From the NCBI GenBank assembly GCA_004764695.1, contig SMSO01000037.1, forward strand, positions 4,214,337 through 4,278,336: DNA of 64,000 nucleotides, read 5' to 3'. The stretch's first letter is position 1. The number at the start of each line of letters is the position of its first letter. The translations under genes and the position numbers were made by a program. The stretch is from Schizochytrium sp. TIO01. Taxonomy: Eukaryota > Sar > Bigyra > Thraustochytrida > Thraustochytriidae. Shown in pieces: positions 1 to 10,173 of this stretch. Under the pieces are notes generated by a model. It was given only the letters and a program-made list of their open reading frames with translations, was not told where the DNA came from and searched no databases.

Positions 1-1
1 A

Positions 2-1666
2 AATATGATTAATGGCATAATCCTCACTCATTGCCATGCAGATCATGATGCCGGTACTTTTCAAAAGATTTTAAAGGAAGGAAAAACTACGCTAATAACA
101 ACGAAGACCATCTATGAGAGCTTTATTCGCAAGTATTCTCTCATAAGTGGCTTCGAGGAAGCATTTTTGCAGTTGCTGTTCGAAAGTCGTCTTGTAAAAA
201 TTGGCGAAGATGTGCACTGGGGTGGTGGCACTCTACGCTTTTTTTACAGCTTACATGCGCTCCCTTGTATTGGTTTTGAAGTCATGGTAGCTGGTAAGCG
301 TTTCACCTACTCCTCGGATACCTTTTACGATCCCGAAGGTTTAGTTGCGCTTCGAGACAAAAACTATCTTTCTAATGCTCGCTGTGATGCCCTACTGAAT
401 TTCCCATGGGATTGTGATGTGATTGTACATGAAGCTGGAATCCCACCTATTCATACACCAATGAAGGCTCTTTCTGCACTCCCAGAAGATGTTAAAAAGC
501 GGCTATATATCATTCATATTGCGACTGCTAGTGCTGAGGGCTCCGAGTTCAAGTTAGCTCGTGCAGGCGTTGACAACACTATAGAAATCCCAATATCCAC
601 CTACGAGTATGCCACATCTGCAGCTATTCTCCAGCTCCTCCGATCCACGGATATTTTCCGCCACTTTTCGATATCTCAAGCAAGTGATCTCTTACAGCTT
701 TGTCGTCATCAAATATACAAAGCAGGCGAATATGTATGTAAAGCTGGAGATTTAGGAGATCGGTTTTTTGTTGTCCTGTCCGGATTTTGTAGGGTTGAAT
801 TTCCTGAAGGTTTTGGCGTAAATGCTAGTCTTGATCTTCACAAAGAACAGCGTGATGAAATCAGGGCAGGGCAGACCTTACAATTGAAAGCACACCAAAT
901 TTCACGAAAAGCAAGCGGGAACTCAGCAATTGCTAGTGTGCTATCTAACATGGGCACAAGCGAATCGTCGCTCATGTCAGGAGAAGAAGAGATTGTCAAT
1001 CACACCAAAGAATTTGGGCCTGGTGATTATTTTGGAGAACTCGCGTTATTGTCAGATGACCGTCGACGTTCTGCCGATGTTATTGCAACAACAAATTTAA
1101 CTCTGATCGAGTTGGACTCCCATGCTTTCCGATATTTACTTGATACAACACCTGGACTTGAATACCGTATGGAGAGACTTTCTCGAATCAGGTGTAGTTT
1201 GAGTTGGAAGGCAATCGGAGCAAACTCTGTCCTGTCTCGATTGAGGTCAACGCAGCGTTCTCAGCTTCAGTCAGTTCTGCAAGTCCAACATGTATCCGCA
1301 GGCACAAGGTTGTGGACAAAGGGAAAACCAGCTACGTGTGCATATTTGCTTGCAGGTGGGAAACTTGAAGTTCTAGAGATGCGTGACACCATGGGTGACC
1401 CATTTCGGGCAGGTGCATTTTTTTGTAACATTGCAAGTCTCATGAGCCACCGGCAGGTCAATCAGAGTCTAAACTCGAATCAAGAAAAGGATGATCGAAA
1501 GTTTTCTAGAAGCAAAATGAAACTTAAGGTAGTTTCCTCCAGAATCACGCTAGTGGCAAAGACAGATGCAGACCTGTATTACATTGAAGCCGATGATGTC
1601 TTGGAGTTTCTAGATTCAAACCCTGGAGTGTTTATTAATTTGATTGATAGTATTGTAATGGAATAA
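2..1666 (+). CDS. MBL-fold / cyclic nucleotide-binding phosphodiesterase-like protein (5' partial)
   Basis: The reading frame is open to the left edge, so the N-terminus is missing; the first in-window Met is at 5. The visible protein starts at a metallo-beta-lactamase metal site, HCHADH (residues 9-14 of the visible part), followed by SSDT (103-106), H142, H150 and H171, which fit the remaining metal ligands. Two cyclic nucleotide-binding modules follow. The first (about 215-385) holds a good phosphate-binding cassette, FGELALL...RRRSADV (343-358), and is split by an insert of about 70 residues. The second (about 410-545) has lost its cassette. The order MBL-cNB-cNB is that of Dictyostelium GbpA/GbpB (PdeD/PdeE), cyclic nucleotide phosphodiesterases activated by their own cNB modules. 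A cAMP or cGMP phosphodiesterase role is inferred. The gene ends 169 bp from the convergent sulfotransferase. Confidence 0.8.
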   Translation, partial: NMINGIILTHCHADHDAGTFQKILKEGKTTLITTKTIYESFIRKYSLISGFEEAFLQLLFESRLVKIGEDVHWGGGTLRFFYSLHALPCIGFEVMVAGKRFTYSSDTFYDPEGLVALRDKNYLSNARCDALLNFPWDCDVIVHEAGIPPIHTPMKALSALPEDVKKRLYIIHIATASAEGSEFKLARAGVDNTIEIPISTYEYATSAAILQLLRSTDIFRHFSISQASDLLQLCRHQIYKAGEYVCKAGDLGDRFFVVLSGFCRVEFPEGFGVNASLDLHKEQRDEIRAGQTLQLKAHQISRKASGNSAIASVLSNMGTSESSLMSGEEEIVNHTKEFGPGDYFGELALLSDDRRRSADVIATTNLTLIELDSHAFRYLLDTTPGLEYRMERLSRIRCSLSWKAIGANSVLSRLRSTQRSQLQSVLQVQHVSAGTRLWTKGKPATCAYLLAGGKLEVLEMRDTMGDPFRAGAFFCNIASLMSHRQVNQSLNSNQEKDDRKFSRSKMKLKVVSSRITLVAKTDADLYYIEADDVLEFLDSNPGVFINLIDSIVME

Positions 1667-1835
1667 TACAACAAATGCGTATGCATATTTTGCTGATCTT
1701 GAAGTGTGTATGTTTGTTACTGGTTAAGCCCATACACTAACAATTTCCTGTTAGTCAGTAACGCTGTTGAAACTTTATGTCGACCAAGTGGTAGAAAGAA
1801 GAGGATAGGAGTCGAAAATGACAAATAATTTACAA

Positions 1836-4355
1836 TCAATTTTGAAGCCAAGCAGGGAACTCAGACACAGTAAGTGTGTTACTGGGTTTCATTTTAGAAC
1901 CAGTAACTTGGATAGGAATATTAGCAGAGAGAAACAATCTGCGAAGCCTATCATTCCATGACTGGTAGTACGATTTTAGTTTCAACCGAGTGTCTGGTAA
2001 CATCTCACTGTGGTGGGATGGATGGAAGGCTTTACTGCGGTTGTTAACCACCCAATAACCATTATCGGCTAGAATCGGATGGTATTCGTGTGGTTTGAAC
2101 GGAGAAGCAACCACACCTGAAGATAATTGAAGCCCGATAGGTTTAGCTACAAAGTCTTCAACAATTCGCAAAGCATCGCTGGGCATTTCCCGGAACCGTT
2201 CAGCAAAAATGACAAGCATTTGCTCATCTGGAAATGATTCACGCCACTTTGAGAGATGCTCAGAATAATGTCCAACCCGAAGCGCACGATAAAGATATCC
2301 AGCATGGCGATTCATTGCCCGCGGGAGAGCTTTTTGTAACTTGGCTTCTGAACACTTGGAGTCTCCTGCTGCAAGATAACGAATGCACATGTGGAAATAA
2401 CTCGAGTGAAATCGTTCCACAGGATCTCGCAAGATGAAGACAATCTTGACTGACGGGGTTAGGCGCATTACATCCATGGGATTTGCAAGGTCAAAATAAG
2501 CTGGGGACTTATCGAAAATAATACGTCTTTTGAGAGCTTGCTTGTAATTCAGGTGCCCAAGAGTAGCATACAAGTACCATGCTCTAGACTCCTTTGAAAC
2601 TTCTCTCCAGGCAAAAGCGTTCGCGGCAGAGCTCTCGTCGCGCTCTTCTACAACAGCATTTCCAGCCTCTTGCATGCGTTTATCTCGGTAGTGAAGGCAT
2701 GGCGGGCGATCAGAACCTTGTCCGCGATTGGTGCAATCAAAAAAATGTGTTTCCAGGCCACCATCCTGTCTCCGAAAATTTGGGTTCTCATCTAGCCATG
2801 CCCCCATCTCGGCCGTTCCAGCCTTTTGCACACCAGCAATAAGAAGGCGCGGAAGGCAAGCTAAAACTGCAACGTTACTACGACCCTTTCGAAAAGATTT
2901 GGAACCATCTGGATCGCCTGACCTTGCCTTTGGCCAGCACGTTCCTGCGTCTGGCCATCGTTCTATAGTCGGGCAACTTGGAACTCCATTTGCGAGATCA
3001 TCCTGAGAAAGGACTACGGAGCCTAGGAGACTTTGCGCATTGCTGATTAGTTCAACAACATCTTCCACGAGGCGACGATGAACTAAAACACTACGTCGCC
3101 ATACAGCTACATGAGATGAACTTGCTCCATCTATCTGGACTCGAGGTACTCCATTGGATGGTGCAAAAAGTGTGTCCATTTTAAAGTCCACATGGCCGAC
3201 GAGAGAGTCACGGCCTGGTGGTGCGAGGCCGTCTTCATTTTCCTGGTGATCATGGCTCACTTCTGCTTGAAGAACTTGCACGTGTCGTTGTCGAGCCAAT
3301 GCAGGGAAAAGAGCAGCCCAAAATGCAGCACGCTCAAGTACGCGAGACTCAAGAATCGAACACGGAATTGTATCATGACCTTCTGCCCACTCGACAGAGT
3401 CATTAATGTAATTCGTAAACTTACAAGCAGGACGAGCCCAGGCAGTTGACGATTGTCGACGGTCTAGGCACAACGTGTCGATTCGGTGTTCGTCAATAAG
3501 ATGAGGAAACAGGTTTTCGAAATTATTGGTGAGAGGAGCTCGGAATGCGGAATTGATTCCTGAATCTGCAATAACCAGAATTTGGTACGAACCTAACCCA
3601 AAAAGGTTTTCCAACGAACTCTGTAAAAATGGGACTAGTAGGAGTAAGTGCACACTATCCAGAACAAACATGGGTGTTTGAGATACTGCGAGCTTCACTT
3701 CGTTCTGTATCGTCTGTGCGATGGTGTCTGTCAGGTCGTAAGTTTTCTTTCGAAGGCTCTCATTAATTGATGGGTGCATCACCTCATAGTCTGGCCTTCG
3801 TACAACTTTCATCAAGTCACGCACCAGAGATTCTGAGTGCGCTGCCCTAGCAGCAGATTGAATATCAATGTACTTTAGCACAGAACTGGATAGGTTTGTA
3901 TTTTTGGACGCAACAAACTCCAGAAGTGTCGGTGTATCCTGAGCAAGCACAACCTTGAAGAAGACAGCTTCCGTAATACTTGACTCCGAAGGCTTGCTCG
4001 GCTCGGCAGGTGAAGTCGCAGAGTTGGTATGCTTAATCTCATCGTTCCGAAGAGCTGCGATGTCCTGAGAAAACGGGCGAGCGATACTGTCTTTGTGTTC
4101 TCTGGCTGCAGATTCTAAGACTTGTGAAGATGGCCCAAAATTGATAAAGGTCATGGCCAGCATCCAGAATGTTCCAAATATGACAACCTTTACCATTCGA
4201 CTATAACAAAGCGATGTAGATGGATTCTCATAGTCCTTCGAGCGGCTCGCGGCCTTTGCGTCTCGCAATACCTTTTTTTTTCGAGTTAGCAATTCATCGT
4301 TCGGGTCAGCGTCCTCATCGCTGTCATCATATGCGGGGATTCGTGCAGACCGCAT
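1836..4355 (-). CDS. Type II membrane sulfotransferase
   Basis: An 839-residue protein with a short charged cytosolic tail, one membrane segment (about residues 54-73) and a long lumenal part, the layout of Golgi sulfotransferases. The sulfotransferase domain fills the C-terminal 340 residues. The PAPS 5'-phosphosulfate loop is IAGVQKAGT (506-514), with the catalytic Lys at 511. RIIFDKSPAYF (611-621) and the 3'-phosphate site FILRDPVERFHSSY (640-653) follow, then the helix GHYSEHLSKW (695-704) and a YFHMC-type core typical of heparan-sulfate (NDST/HS3ST-like) enzymes. It should move sulfate from PAPS to a carbohydrate; the acceptor cannot be told. Residues 115-460 match no family I recognise and may be a second lumenal module. 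The sulfated galactans of thraustochytrid cell walls are a plausible product, by inference only. Confidence 0.82.
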   Translation of the reverse strand: MRSARIPAYDDSDEDADPNDELLTRKKKVLRDAKAASRSKDYENPSTSLCYSRMVKVVIFGTFWMLAMTFINFGPSSQVLESAAREHKDSIARPFSQDIAALRNDEIKHTNSATSPAEPSKPSESSITEAVFFKVVLAQDTPTLLEFVASKNTNLSSSVLKYIDIQSAARAAHSESLVRDLMKVVRRPDYEVMHPSINESLRKKTYDLTDTIAQTIQNEVKLAVSQTPMFVLDSVHLLLLVPFLQSSLENLFGLGSYQILVIADSGINSAFRAPLTNNFENLFPHLIDEHRIDTLCLDRRQSSTAWARPACKFTNYINDSVEWAEGHDTIPCSILESRVLERAAFWAALFPALARQRHVQVLQAEVSHDHQENEDGLAPPGRDSLVGHVDFKMDTLFAPSNGVPRVQIDGASSSHVAVWRRSVLVHRRLVEDVVELISNAQSLLGSVVLSQDDLANGVPSCPTIERWPDAGTCWPKARSGDPDGSKSFRKGRSNVAVLACLPRLLIAGVQKAGTAEMGAWLDENPNFRRQDGGLETHFFDCTNRGQGSDRPPCLHYRDKRMQEAGNAVVEERDESSAANAFAWREVSKESRAWYLYATLGHLNYKQALKRRIIFDKSPAYFDLANPMDVMRLTPSVKIVFILRDPVERFHSSYFHMCIRYLAAGDSKCSEAKLQKALPRAMNRHAGYLYRALRVGHYSEHLSKWRESFPDEQMLVIFAERFREMPSDALRIVEDFVAKPIGLQLSSGVVASPFKPHEYHPILADNGYWVVNNRSKAFHPSHHSEMLPDTRLKLKSYYQSWNDRLRRLFLSANIPIQVTGSKMKPSNTLTVSEFPAWLQN

Positions 4356-5319
4356 TCTAGGAACCTATGTAAGTACTGCGCAAATTAATGCGTACAGAGT
4401 AGTGAAAGGGTAGTTATCCAGCTAGCTAGTACCAAGCAACCAACTCAAGGTGTAGTAAGGAGTGAATGGTCTGGTGTAGTACTCGTAAATAAAAGAATGA
4501 TTTAGCACGTACTCAGGACTAGTTTGATATTTAACAGACAAGCTCACCAACTTAATCTCTGAGTTTACTGGATCTCGTTTTCTTCTAAAGATATACTTTA
4601 TCGAACCCGCGTAAAGAAGCAAGTCTTTTTGAAATTCCTCTTCTTCGTAAGACCCTCCTACAATACAATAAGCGAATAATTTTACAAAAAGGTTGTCAAG
4701 TCAGGATATCAAATTACTATCACAATGCCAGAACTCTAGAATATTGTAAGAGACCCTTTTGGATAGGCATGCAAAGAAGGGTATGTTTGTGTAGACCTGG
4801 GTTTTGTTTGGCGAACAACACGTGAACAATAAGTCTAAACCAAGATGCCACGCGCCTCCCTCATGCACGGGACCAGCCGAGCAAGCAGTCAACGGATCAC
4901 GCCTTGCCTCCTAGCTGCCTGCCAAGCACCAAGCTCACGTCCACGATGCCAGCAGAGCCAGCTCGAGGGTTCGCGAGTGGGCTGGCAGCAGCCTCGGCAG
5001 GATTATCCCCTCGTTGATCCTGGAGATTGGTGTCTGATTGGTTGATTCCCTTTCGTCACCTCAGTACAATCGAAACTCTTTTTTTCATTGCTTCTTTCTT
5101 TTCACTCTTTATTAGACCCACCTAGCTACGTACTATCCAGCTAGCTTTACTCCAGAGGAGCCCACCTACGAGTACTTGGCCTCCATGTACTGCTCTCCTA
5201 ATGCTTCGCTAGCGACTTCGTCTTCCTCCAATTGCCGAGCCTGCTTCTTTTAGGGGTGCTTCTCACGGCTTAGCTACTGAGTTGATAGAATCAAGATAGA
5301 CCTCCACTCGAAGGAGTCG

Positions 5320-5452
5320 ACAAACAAACAAACACTACACTACACTACACTACACAAACAAACAAACAAACAAACAAACAAACAAACAAACAAACAAACA
5401 AACAAACAAACAAACAAACAAACAAACAAACAAACAAACAAACAAACAAACA
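5320..5452. repeat. (AAAC)n microsatellite with an (ACACT)n insert
   Basis: A run of about 25 uninterrupted AAAC units (roughly 5354-5452) is preceded by a short AAAC block and four to five ACACT units (about 5332-5353). The tract is purely repetitive and likely length-variable. No gene covers it. Confidence 0.95.
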
Positions 5453-5548
5453 ACGCTATCGCATGATCGGCGATGAACGACAGAGCGGCGAAGGACGAAA
5501 GTAGTCAGACTGGAGTCATTCAAGGCAACGCATTGAGAAACTACTAAG

Positions 5549-5625
5549 CAATGAACGAATCAAGCAATGAACGAATCAAGCAATGAATGAACGAATGAAT
5601 GAGGGAATGAGGGAATGAATGGAAG
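5549..5625. repeat. 16-nt tandem repeat grading into (AATG)n
   Basis: Two perfect tandem copies of a 16-nt unit (CAATGAACGAATCAAG, 5549-5564 and 5565-5580) run into irregular GAATGAATGAGG-type units. It looks like a minisatellite born from a tetranucleotide run. Confidence 0.85.
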
Positions 5626-7651
5626 GAGTCGAGGTCGCAGAATCGCAGGCTGCAAGAAGACGGAAGTGCAGGAAACTCGGTCACGGCACGAGGCACTTGA
5701 GTAGAGCGAGGCGTTGTTGCCGATTATCGTCACCAAATTAAAGGGATTCAGACTATGAAGCGAACTCGCATGTGAGGTCTTTTTCATTTACTGATACTAT
5801 ATCAATATACACATATGTATATGTTTAATGTAGGACCCTACATTTTCATTGAAAGAAGTTCTAATATGGATCATTGTGCTCCGATCTGCGAGGTGAATCG
5901 ATCAAGTGATCGAGGTCATGCATGCTCAAGCTTGAGTTCAAGTATTCAACTTTGCTGGCTTGATTGATGAATGTGTTATTGTAAGTTGTGTTGGTTCATC
6001 GTTGTTTGTTCAGTCTTTATTTCGATTTGCTCCTTTTTATTTTATTTTTAATTTAATTTTAAAACAAAAAGGTTTTCTGTTTTCCTGTTTATTGAAGTTC
6101 ATTTATTTTTATTAAAAACTTTTAAAACCCAGAATTTTGAATAGGAGTGTTAAGCTCGATCAATAATGATAATAATAATGACAGCGCATAACCTCATTAT
6201 CACTCCTCTAGCCCGAACCAAGTTATCTTCTCTGCTCAGGCTTCGTAAGCTGCCTGCCCGATCCCTTGACGTGGGTCTTATGAGCTCTACGTGATGAAGG
6301 GATAACAAAGCGAAACTCAAGGCTAAAAACAACTATCATTGACCTTACTTACTCCCTGGTCCAAATTGGTTACCAGCTTTTACAATTTATTTAATTATTT
6401 TCGAAATTTGAAAGAGCTGATAATAGTTAAAGTTCAAGTTGAAAAACATCATGACTAATTAAGATAAGTAAAGAAATAAAGGAATAAAAATCGTTCTACC
6501 TAGCTTTATAGTATAGCACATAAGGAATAATACAATAAAAGAGACTAAGAACTCCTATCTAAAGGGTATGTGTGTGCTCACATCACGTTGAAAGCTTCTT
6601 CATAGAAGGTTGCTTCTCCTGCTCTCCAAATTGTTGATTAGAAATCCATTGCGCAATTGAAAATCAAAGAAGCAAACACACGCAAGCGAGCAAGCGAGTG
6701 AACAGCATTGAAGTAAGTAAACACGCCATGCCCACACAGGTCTGAAGCTTGGCTCATTTCAAAGCAAAGCCTTGAAGAGCCAATTGAAAAAATGAACACT
6801 CTGCAGCGAAAGGCCAGATCTCATAATTCTTTGTAAGTAAATATTAGAGATGAGACGCCGAGTGTGATTAAGATCTCTTAAAGTTTTGGATAAGAGATTT
6901 ACTACCAAGCTAAACGATTGAACTCATTCGTTACTCTGAGAGCGCTCAAATGGCTGAAGAAGCCAAATAGCAATTTGGATGGCAGGTCTTCAGAGAGGTA
7001 GGCATAGGAGATATCTATCTACATATGGTAGGAAGGTAGAGACGCACACACAATCCATGGGCGTGCGAGCAAACAGGCACATGTAAAGCTAGCTAGGCGG
7101 GTGGATATGCCTTGCCTCACATTGGCCTCACGCTGGAGTTGGCGCCTCACTTTCCGAGGTGCTCTCCCAGAAGGAGCTACGCAGGGATTGCGACTTGACG
7201 ATAGCAAGCGTTGGAGATTTTGATGCTGTTGGAGAGGAATCTTCCTTCGTAAAGGCTGACTTCGCTGTCACGAACACGACCATATGGCACAACGCCAACT
7301 TGAAGAAGAGACACATCTGTGCTTCTGCTTTTGAGGTGACATCAATTTGACAATTCGTTGCGCAAGTTCTTTATGTCGCAAGGATGGATGCTAAAGTCAC
7401 CTATACACTGACCGTACATCAAACACGAAGTTGCATACCCACTTCTCGACTCGCGTCGCTCGTTTACTGGGTCGACGATGCTGCTAGGTGTTGATTAAAG
7501 TGCGATTAGCTGCACCTTAGTAGCAATGCGTGGTCAGAAACAGGCGGCTGTCAATGAGTTAGAAAAGAAGGGAATTATGTTATCTTCTTCTCCAAGGCGG
7601 AACTGAGTGAAAAATGCAAAAAGGAAGAGGCTAAATTTTGTGCTTGAAACG

Positions 7652-7659
7652 AAAAAAAA
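7652..7659 (-). terminator. Probable Pol III terminator of tRNA-iMet
   Basis: On the minus strand a run of eight T lies about 30 nt beyond the 3' end of the initiator tRNA gene. It is a normal Pol III stop signal, a little further downstream than usual. Confidence 0.55.
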
Positions 7660-7688
7660 TGAAGCCACAACTGGACTTCGAACTCATG

Positions 7689-7792
7689 TAGCGGGTGGCG
7701 GTTTCGATCCGCCGACTTTGGGGTGTTCCCTCCTGACCCTCGGAAGGGTCGGAGAATATGGGCCCCACACTCTACCTCTGAGCTAACCCGCT
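7689..7792 (-). tRNA. Initiator tRNA-Met (CAT) with a 32-nt intron
   Basis: Folds as a full cloverleaf of 72 nt once an intron is removed. The acceptor stem AGCGGGT/ACCCGCT pairs fully, with discriminator A. The D stem is GCTC/GAGT, the anticodon stem TGGGG/CCCCA and the T stem GGCGG/CCGCC. The anticodon CAT is at 7758-7760. Initiator marks are the A1:U72 end pair, the T loop ATCGAAA (A54 and A60 in place of T54 and a pyrimidine) and C33 before the anticodon, as in animal tRNAi. The intron (7725-7756) sits at the canonical place after A37 and forms its own GACCC/GGGTC hairpin next to the anticodon stem. This arrangement fits a bulge-helix-bulge substrate for tRNA splicing endonuclease. Confidence 0.93.
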
Positions 7793-8284
7793 GGTTGAAC
7801 CACCACGATGGGGTCACCGTAGACCTTATGATACAACATTTCTAGCAGTTGAATCGAAGTAGAAAAATGTTTAGTGAAATATAAAGAACAGACTATTATT
7901 ACAACGATTGAAAGACTAGAGGTTGACAAACATGACAAATATGAGATGCAGCAAGCAACATGAAATAACCTTGGAGTCTTCCAAACACAAAAGAGAAAAC
8001 TTGGTCATGTGGTTGGATATGACAGAATCTAGAGTCATGCTTTCAATTAGATTTGGATCAAGGAAGAATCGTTTCTGGCCCTTGCAAACAAAACATAATT
8101 TCATCTCCTTTTTTTAAATCCCTATCAATGGATTTAGGCCCATGGTTGCAATATAAACCGAGGAAGAATAAATAAAAATTAATTCATGGCGGTGCTCATG
8201 CAAAGGTACAACTTGATCAAGGAAAGGTGTATAGCGTACTCGCTGTTTGGGAAAGTAATTAATTTATAAAATCGAACACGAATT
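7793..8284. other. Spacer between tRNA-iMet and the SET gene
   Basis: AT-rich, no supported gene. It contains the 5' flank of the tRNA and the 3' untranslated part of the SET-domain gene. Confidence 0.6.
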
Positions 8285-9406
8285 TCAAGCATGGTAAACA
8301 GCCAGAGGGCTCGTCTTGTCGTTCGGAGTTTGCATGAAGTGCTCAGGCTCGCCATCAACAAATCCATAGCGAAAGAGGTAATCACGACCAGAGCCAGGAC
8401 CATAATTGATTAGAATTTCCTCGCCAGCAGTGACGGGTCGCGTGAGGCGAAGAGCAACACCAGATGGACTGCTGAGGTCCCCTGAGCAATCCGTTAACCA
8501 TGAGGAAGGCCGCTCCTGGCCACCGGCGAGCACAATCTCAGCGTTAGGTTGGTCAGAGTGGTTCACGAAATCCAAACCTGGGAGAATAGCAAAATCCCCG
8601 AGTGCGGCTGCCAAGGCTTGGTCCAAAGGGTTTTCTTTCTTCACTTGTCGAAAGTCAATGCCGCGGCTCAGGATTAATGAGAGCTCCTCGCGAAACAGCT
8701 CTTCGAAAGGCCAGTTCTGCTTTTGCGGGTCACCTCGCCCCCAGAGATAAGTTCCACCTTCCGCTTCAATAATTTGCAGAGCGTCAATTAAATCACGCTC
8801 AAGGGCTTCGCTGAAAGTGCCTACAAATTTATCATATTGTTGTGTTGCTGTGAGCAGAGACTTTTTGTCCTCGACAGAGAGTTTGGTCTGTACTGAAGGT
8901 GGCAAGAGCTTCTCCACATTCGCAGCAGTTTGGAAAGCACCGTTTCCAGGGCAGCAGTTCGGAAGATCTGCTGTCCAGGATGCCCAAGACTCGGAGGTGA
9001 AGCCCAAACCCTCTGCACGACGCTCCATCCAAAGGAAGAGTGCAAGCTCGATGGAGTTGAAGAGCGCAGGCTTGGCCGTGCGCAGTGACTCGTATCCCTG
9101 AAGAGCATCTGACGCAAAGCCAATGAGAGGAAATGTTGATGAAGCCAACACATTGGGTGCACTAAACACATAATCTGCTTTCAAGAAACCTACACAAGAT
9201 TGGTCGTCTAGGTCCTGACTCGCAAACACGCCCAGTTCGGGCTTGCCTGCGCTGGGAAACATCTGGCCACTGATGAGGCGACCAGCATTCTCCGCTCCAC
9301 GCTTACTTTCGCGCACTTCTACAGCGCTCGAGAGCACTCGCTTCCACCATACTAAGGACATGCTCTTGACAACTTCAATTGACCTTGCCTTTTTTAATCT
9401 GACCAA
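8285..9406 (-). CDS. SET-domain protein methyltransferase (SETD3/RuBisCO-LSMT class)
   Basis: A 373-residue protein with a SET domain interrupted by a long helical insert, as in the SETD3, SETD6 and plant LSMT group. SET landmarks are the start of the fold at GVFASQDL (59-66), ILSRGIDFR (245-253), the SAM-binding and knot motif LPGLDFVNHSDQPN (275-288), GEEILINYG (328-336) and RYGF (346-349). The NHS and the Tyr of INYG needed for lysine or histidine methylation are present. The C-terminal Rubisco-substrate-binding domain usual in LSMT is missing or very short, as the protein stops soon after the SET fold. The target is unknown; actin or a ribosomal or translation factor would be typical for the class. 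Confidence 0.82.
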   Translation of the reverse strand: MVRLKKARSIEVVKSMSLVWWKRVLSSAVEVRESKRGAENAGRLISGQMFPSAGKPELGVFASQDLDDQSCVGFLKADYVFSAPNVLASSTFPLIGFASDALQGYESLRTAKPALFNSIELALFLWMERRAEGLGFTSESWASWTADLPNCCPGNGAFQTAANVEKLLPPSVQTKLSVEDKKSLLTATQQYDKFVGTFSEALERDLIDALQIIEAEGGTYLWGRGDPQKQNWPFEELFREELSLILSRGIDFRQVKKENPLDQALAAALGDFAILPGLDFVNHSDQPNAEIVLAGGQERPSSWLTDCSGDLSSPSGVALRLTRPVTAGEEILINYGPGSGRDYLFRYGFVDGEPEHFMQTPNDKTSPLAVYHA

Positions 9407-10078
9407 GTATTTCTGCCTCAGCTCGAGGCTTGTCTTGCCTATCTGTCATGAGTAAACAGGTTGCAGCTTGAAGGAAACACTTGCTTTTTTACGCTATTCT
9501 AGTATAAAGTGACTATGTAATAGGTAGGTAGTAGTATTGCATAGTCTAAGAGTCTTCGAAGGCACATTCAACAACCAATTTGCAAAACTTATGCTAACGT
9601 GTGGCTAATAAGGCCCGATCGCTGATTAAAAACTTAATCCGCACTCAACGTTTTCATAAGTACAGGGCTGGCATCGCAGATTTGATCAGCCAAATGACGT
9701 CTGATGCTTTAAAATCTAAGAGGTATCTAGAATCATCTTCATGATAGAAGGATGTTTTCTTCTGTGGATATAGAAGTCGTGGAAGTGTTTAGTTATCAGA
9801 TAATTACTATATTCTCATTTAGAGGGTCAACATTACAAGAAGGCAACAGCAGTGTAGTGTTTCACTGGCAAACAAGATGATAAGAATGTACCTAACCCGA
9901 AATTGAAACTAAAATCTTCATAAGAGCACGAACTGGCACAACTCTTGCAAGATGAAGATTCGTTTTTATGAACGGGAGTACCTAGTCCTGGTTTTAAAAT
10001 TTACAGGCTAAGATGTATCTGTTTAATTCTTAATCTTAATTAATTTGAAATTTAATAATAATAAGTTTAATTAAAAAT
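9407..10078. other. Intergenic region
   Basis: The promoter side of the SET gene (transcribed leftward) and the 3' flank of tRNA-Sec. AT-rich, and I see no gene in it. Confidence 0.55.
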
Positions 10079-10086
10079 AAAAAAAA
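10079..10086 (-). terminator. Pol III terminator of tRNA-Sec
   Basis: Eight T in a row on the minus strand start directly after the discriminator base of the tRNA-Sec gene, the standard Pol III stop. Confidence 0.85.
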
Positions 10087-10173
10087 CGGGACCGAGGAGG
10101 AGTTGAACCTCTGACGCGCGAACGTCCACCAGGTTTGAAGCCTGGCCTCCCTGCCGAGGAAGATCACGCTCCC
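10087..10173 (-). tRNA. tRNA-Sec (TCA), selenocysteine
   Basis: An 87-nt gene with the anticodon TCA (10136-10138) in the loop CTTCAAA, closed by the perfect stem CCAGG/CCTGG. It has the oddities of selenocysteine tRNA: a six-pair D stem (CTTCCT/AGGGAG) with a four-base loop, a long variable arm (GACG/CGTC), a four-pair T stem (GAGG/CCTC) around TTCAACT, and a nine-position acceptor stem starting GGGAGCGTG, with discriminator G. Two acceptor positions do not pair (G5 opposite G, and T8 opposite T; a U-U mismatch is also present at the matching place in the human gene). It decodes UGA as selenocysteine. Its presence shows the organism makes selenoproteins, and it agrees with the SelD-like gene at 39-42 kb. 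Confidence 0.93.

Larger units (their letters stand above)
4356..7688. other. Long AT-rich intergenic region
   Basis: No convincing coding potential: the small open frames have no domain features and disagree between strands. It holds the (AAAC)n array, a 16-nt tandem repeat and a cluster of short palindromes near 5898-5936. It should contain the promoter of the sulfotransferase gene (upstream of 4355). The rest is AT-rich filler with many TAGCTAGC/CTACCTA-type simple motifs. Confidence 0.6.

Noticed and set aside
5320-5452. CRISPR-like array
   Set aside because: The regular AAAC units have no spacers; it is a microsatellite in a eukaryotic genome.
7575-7817. Minus-strand open frame of 80 codons over the initiator tRNA
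   Set aside because: The conserved tRNA cloverleaf explains the sequence; the frame has no features.
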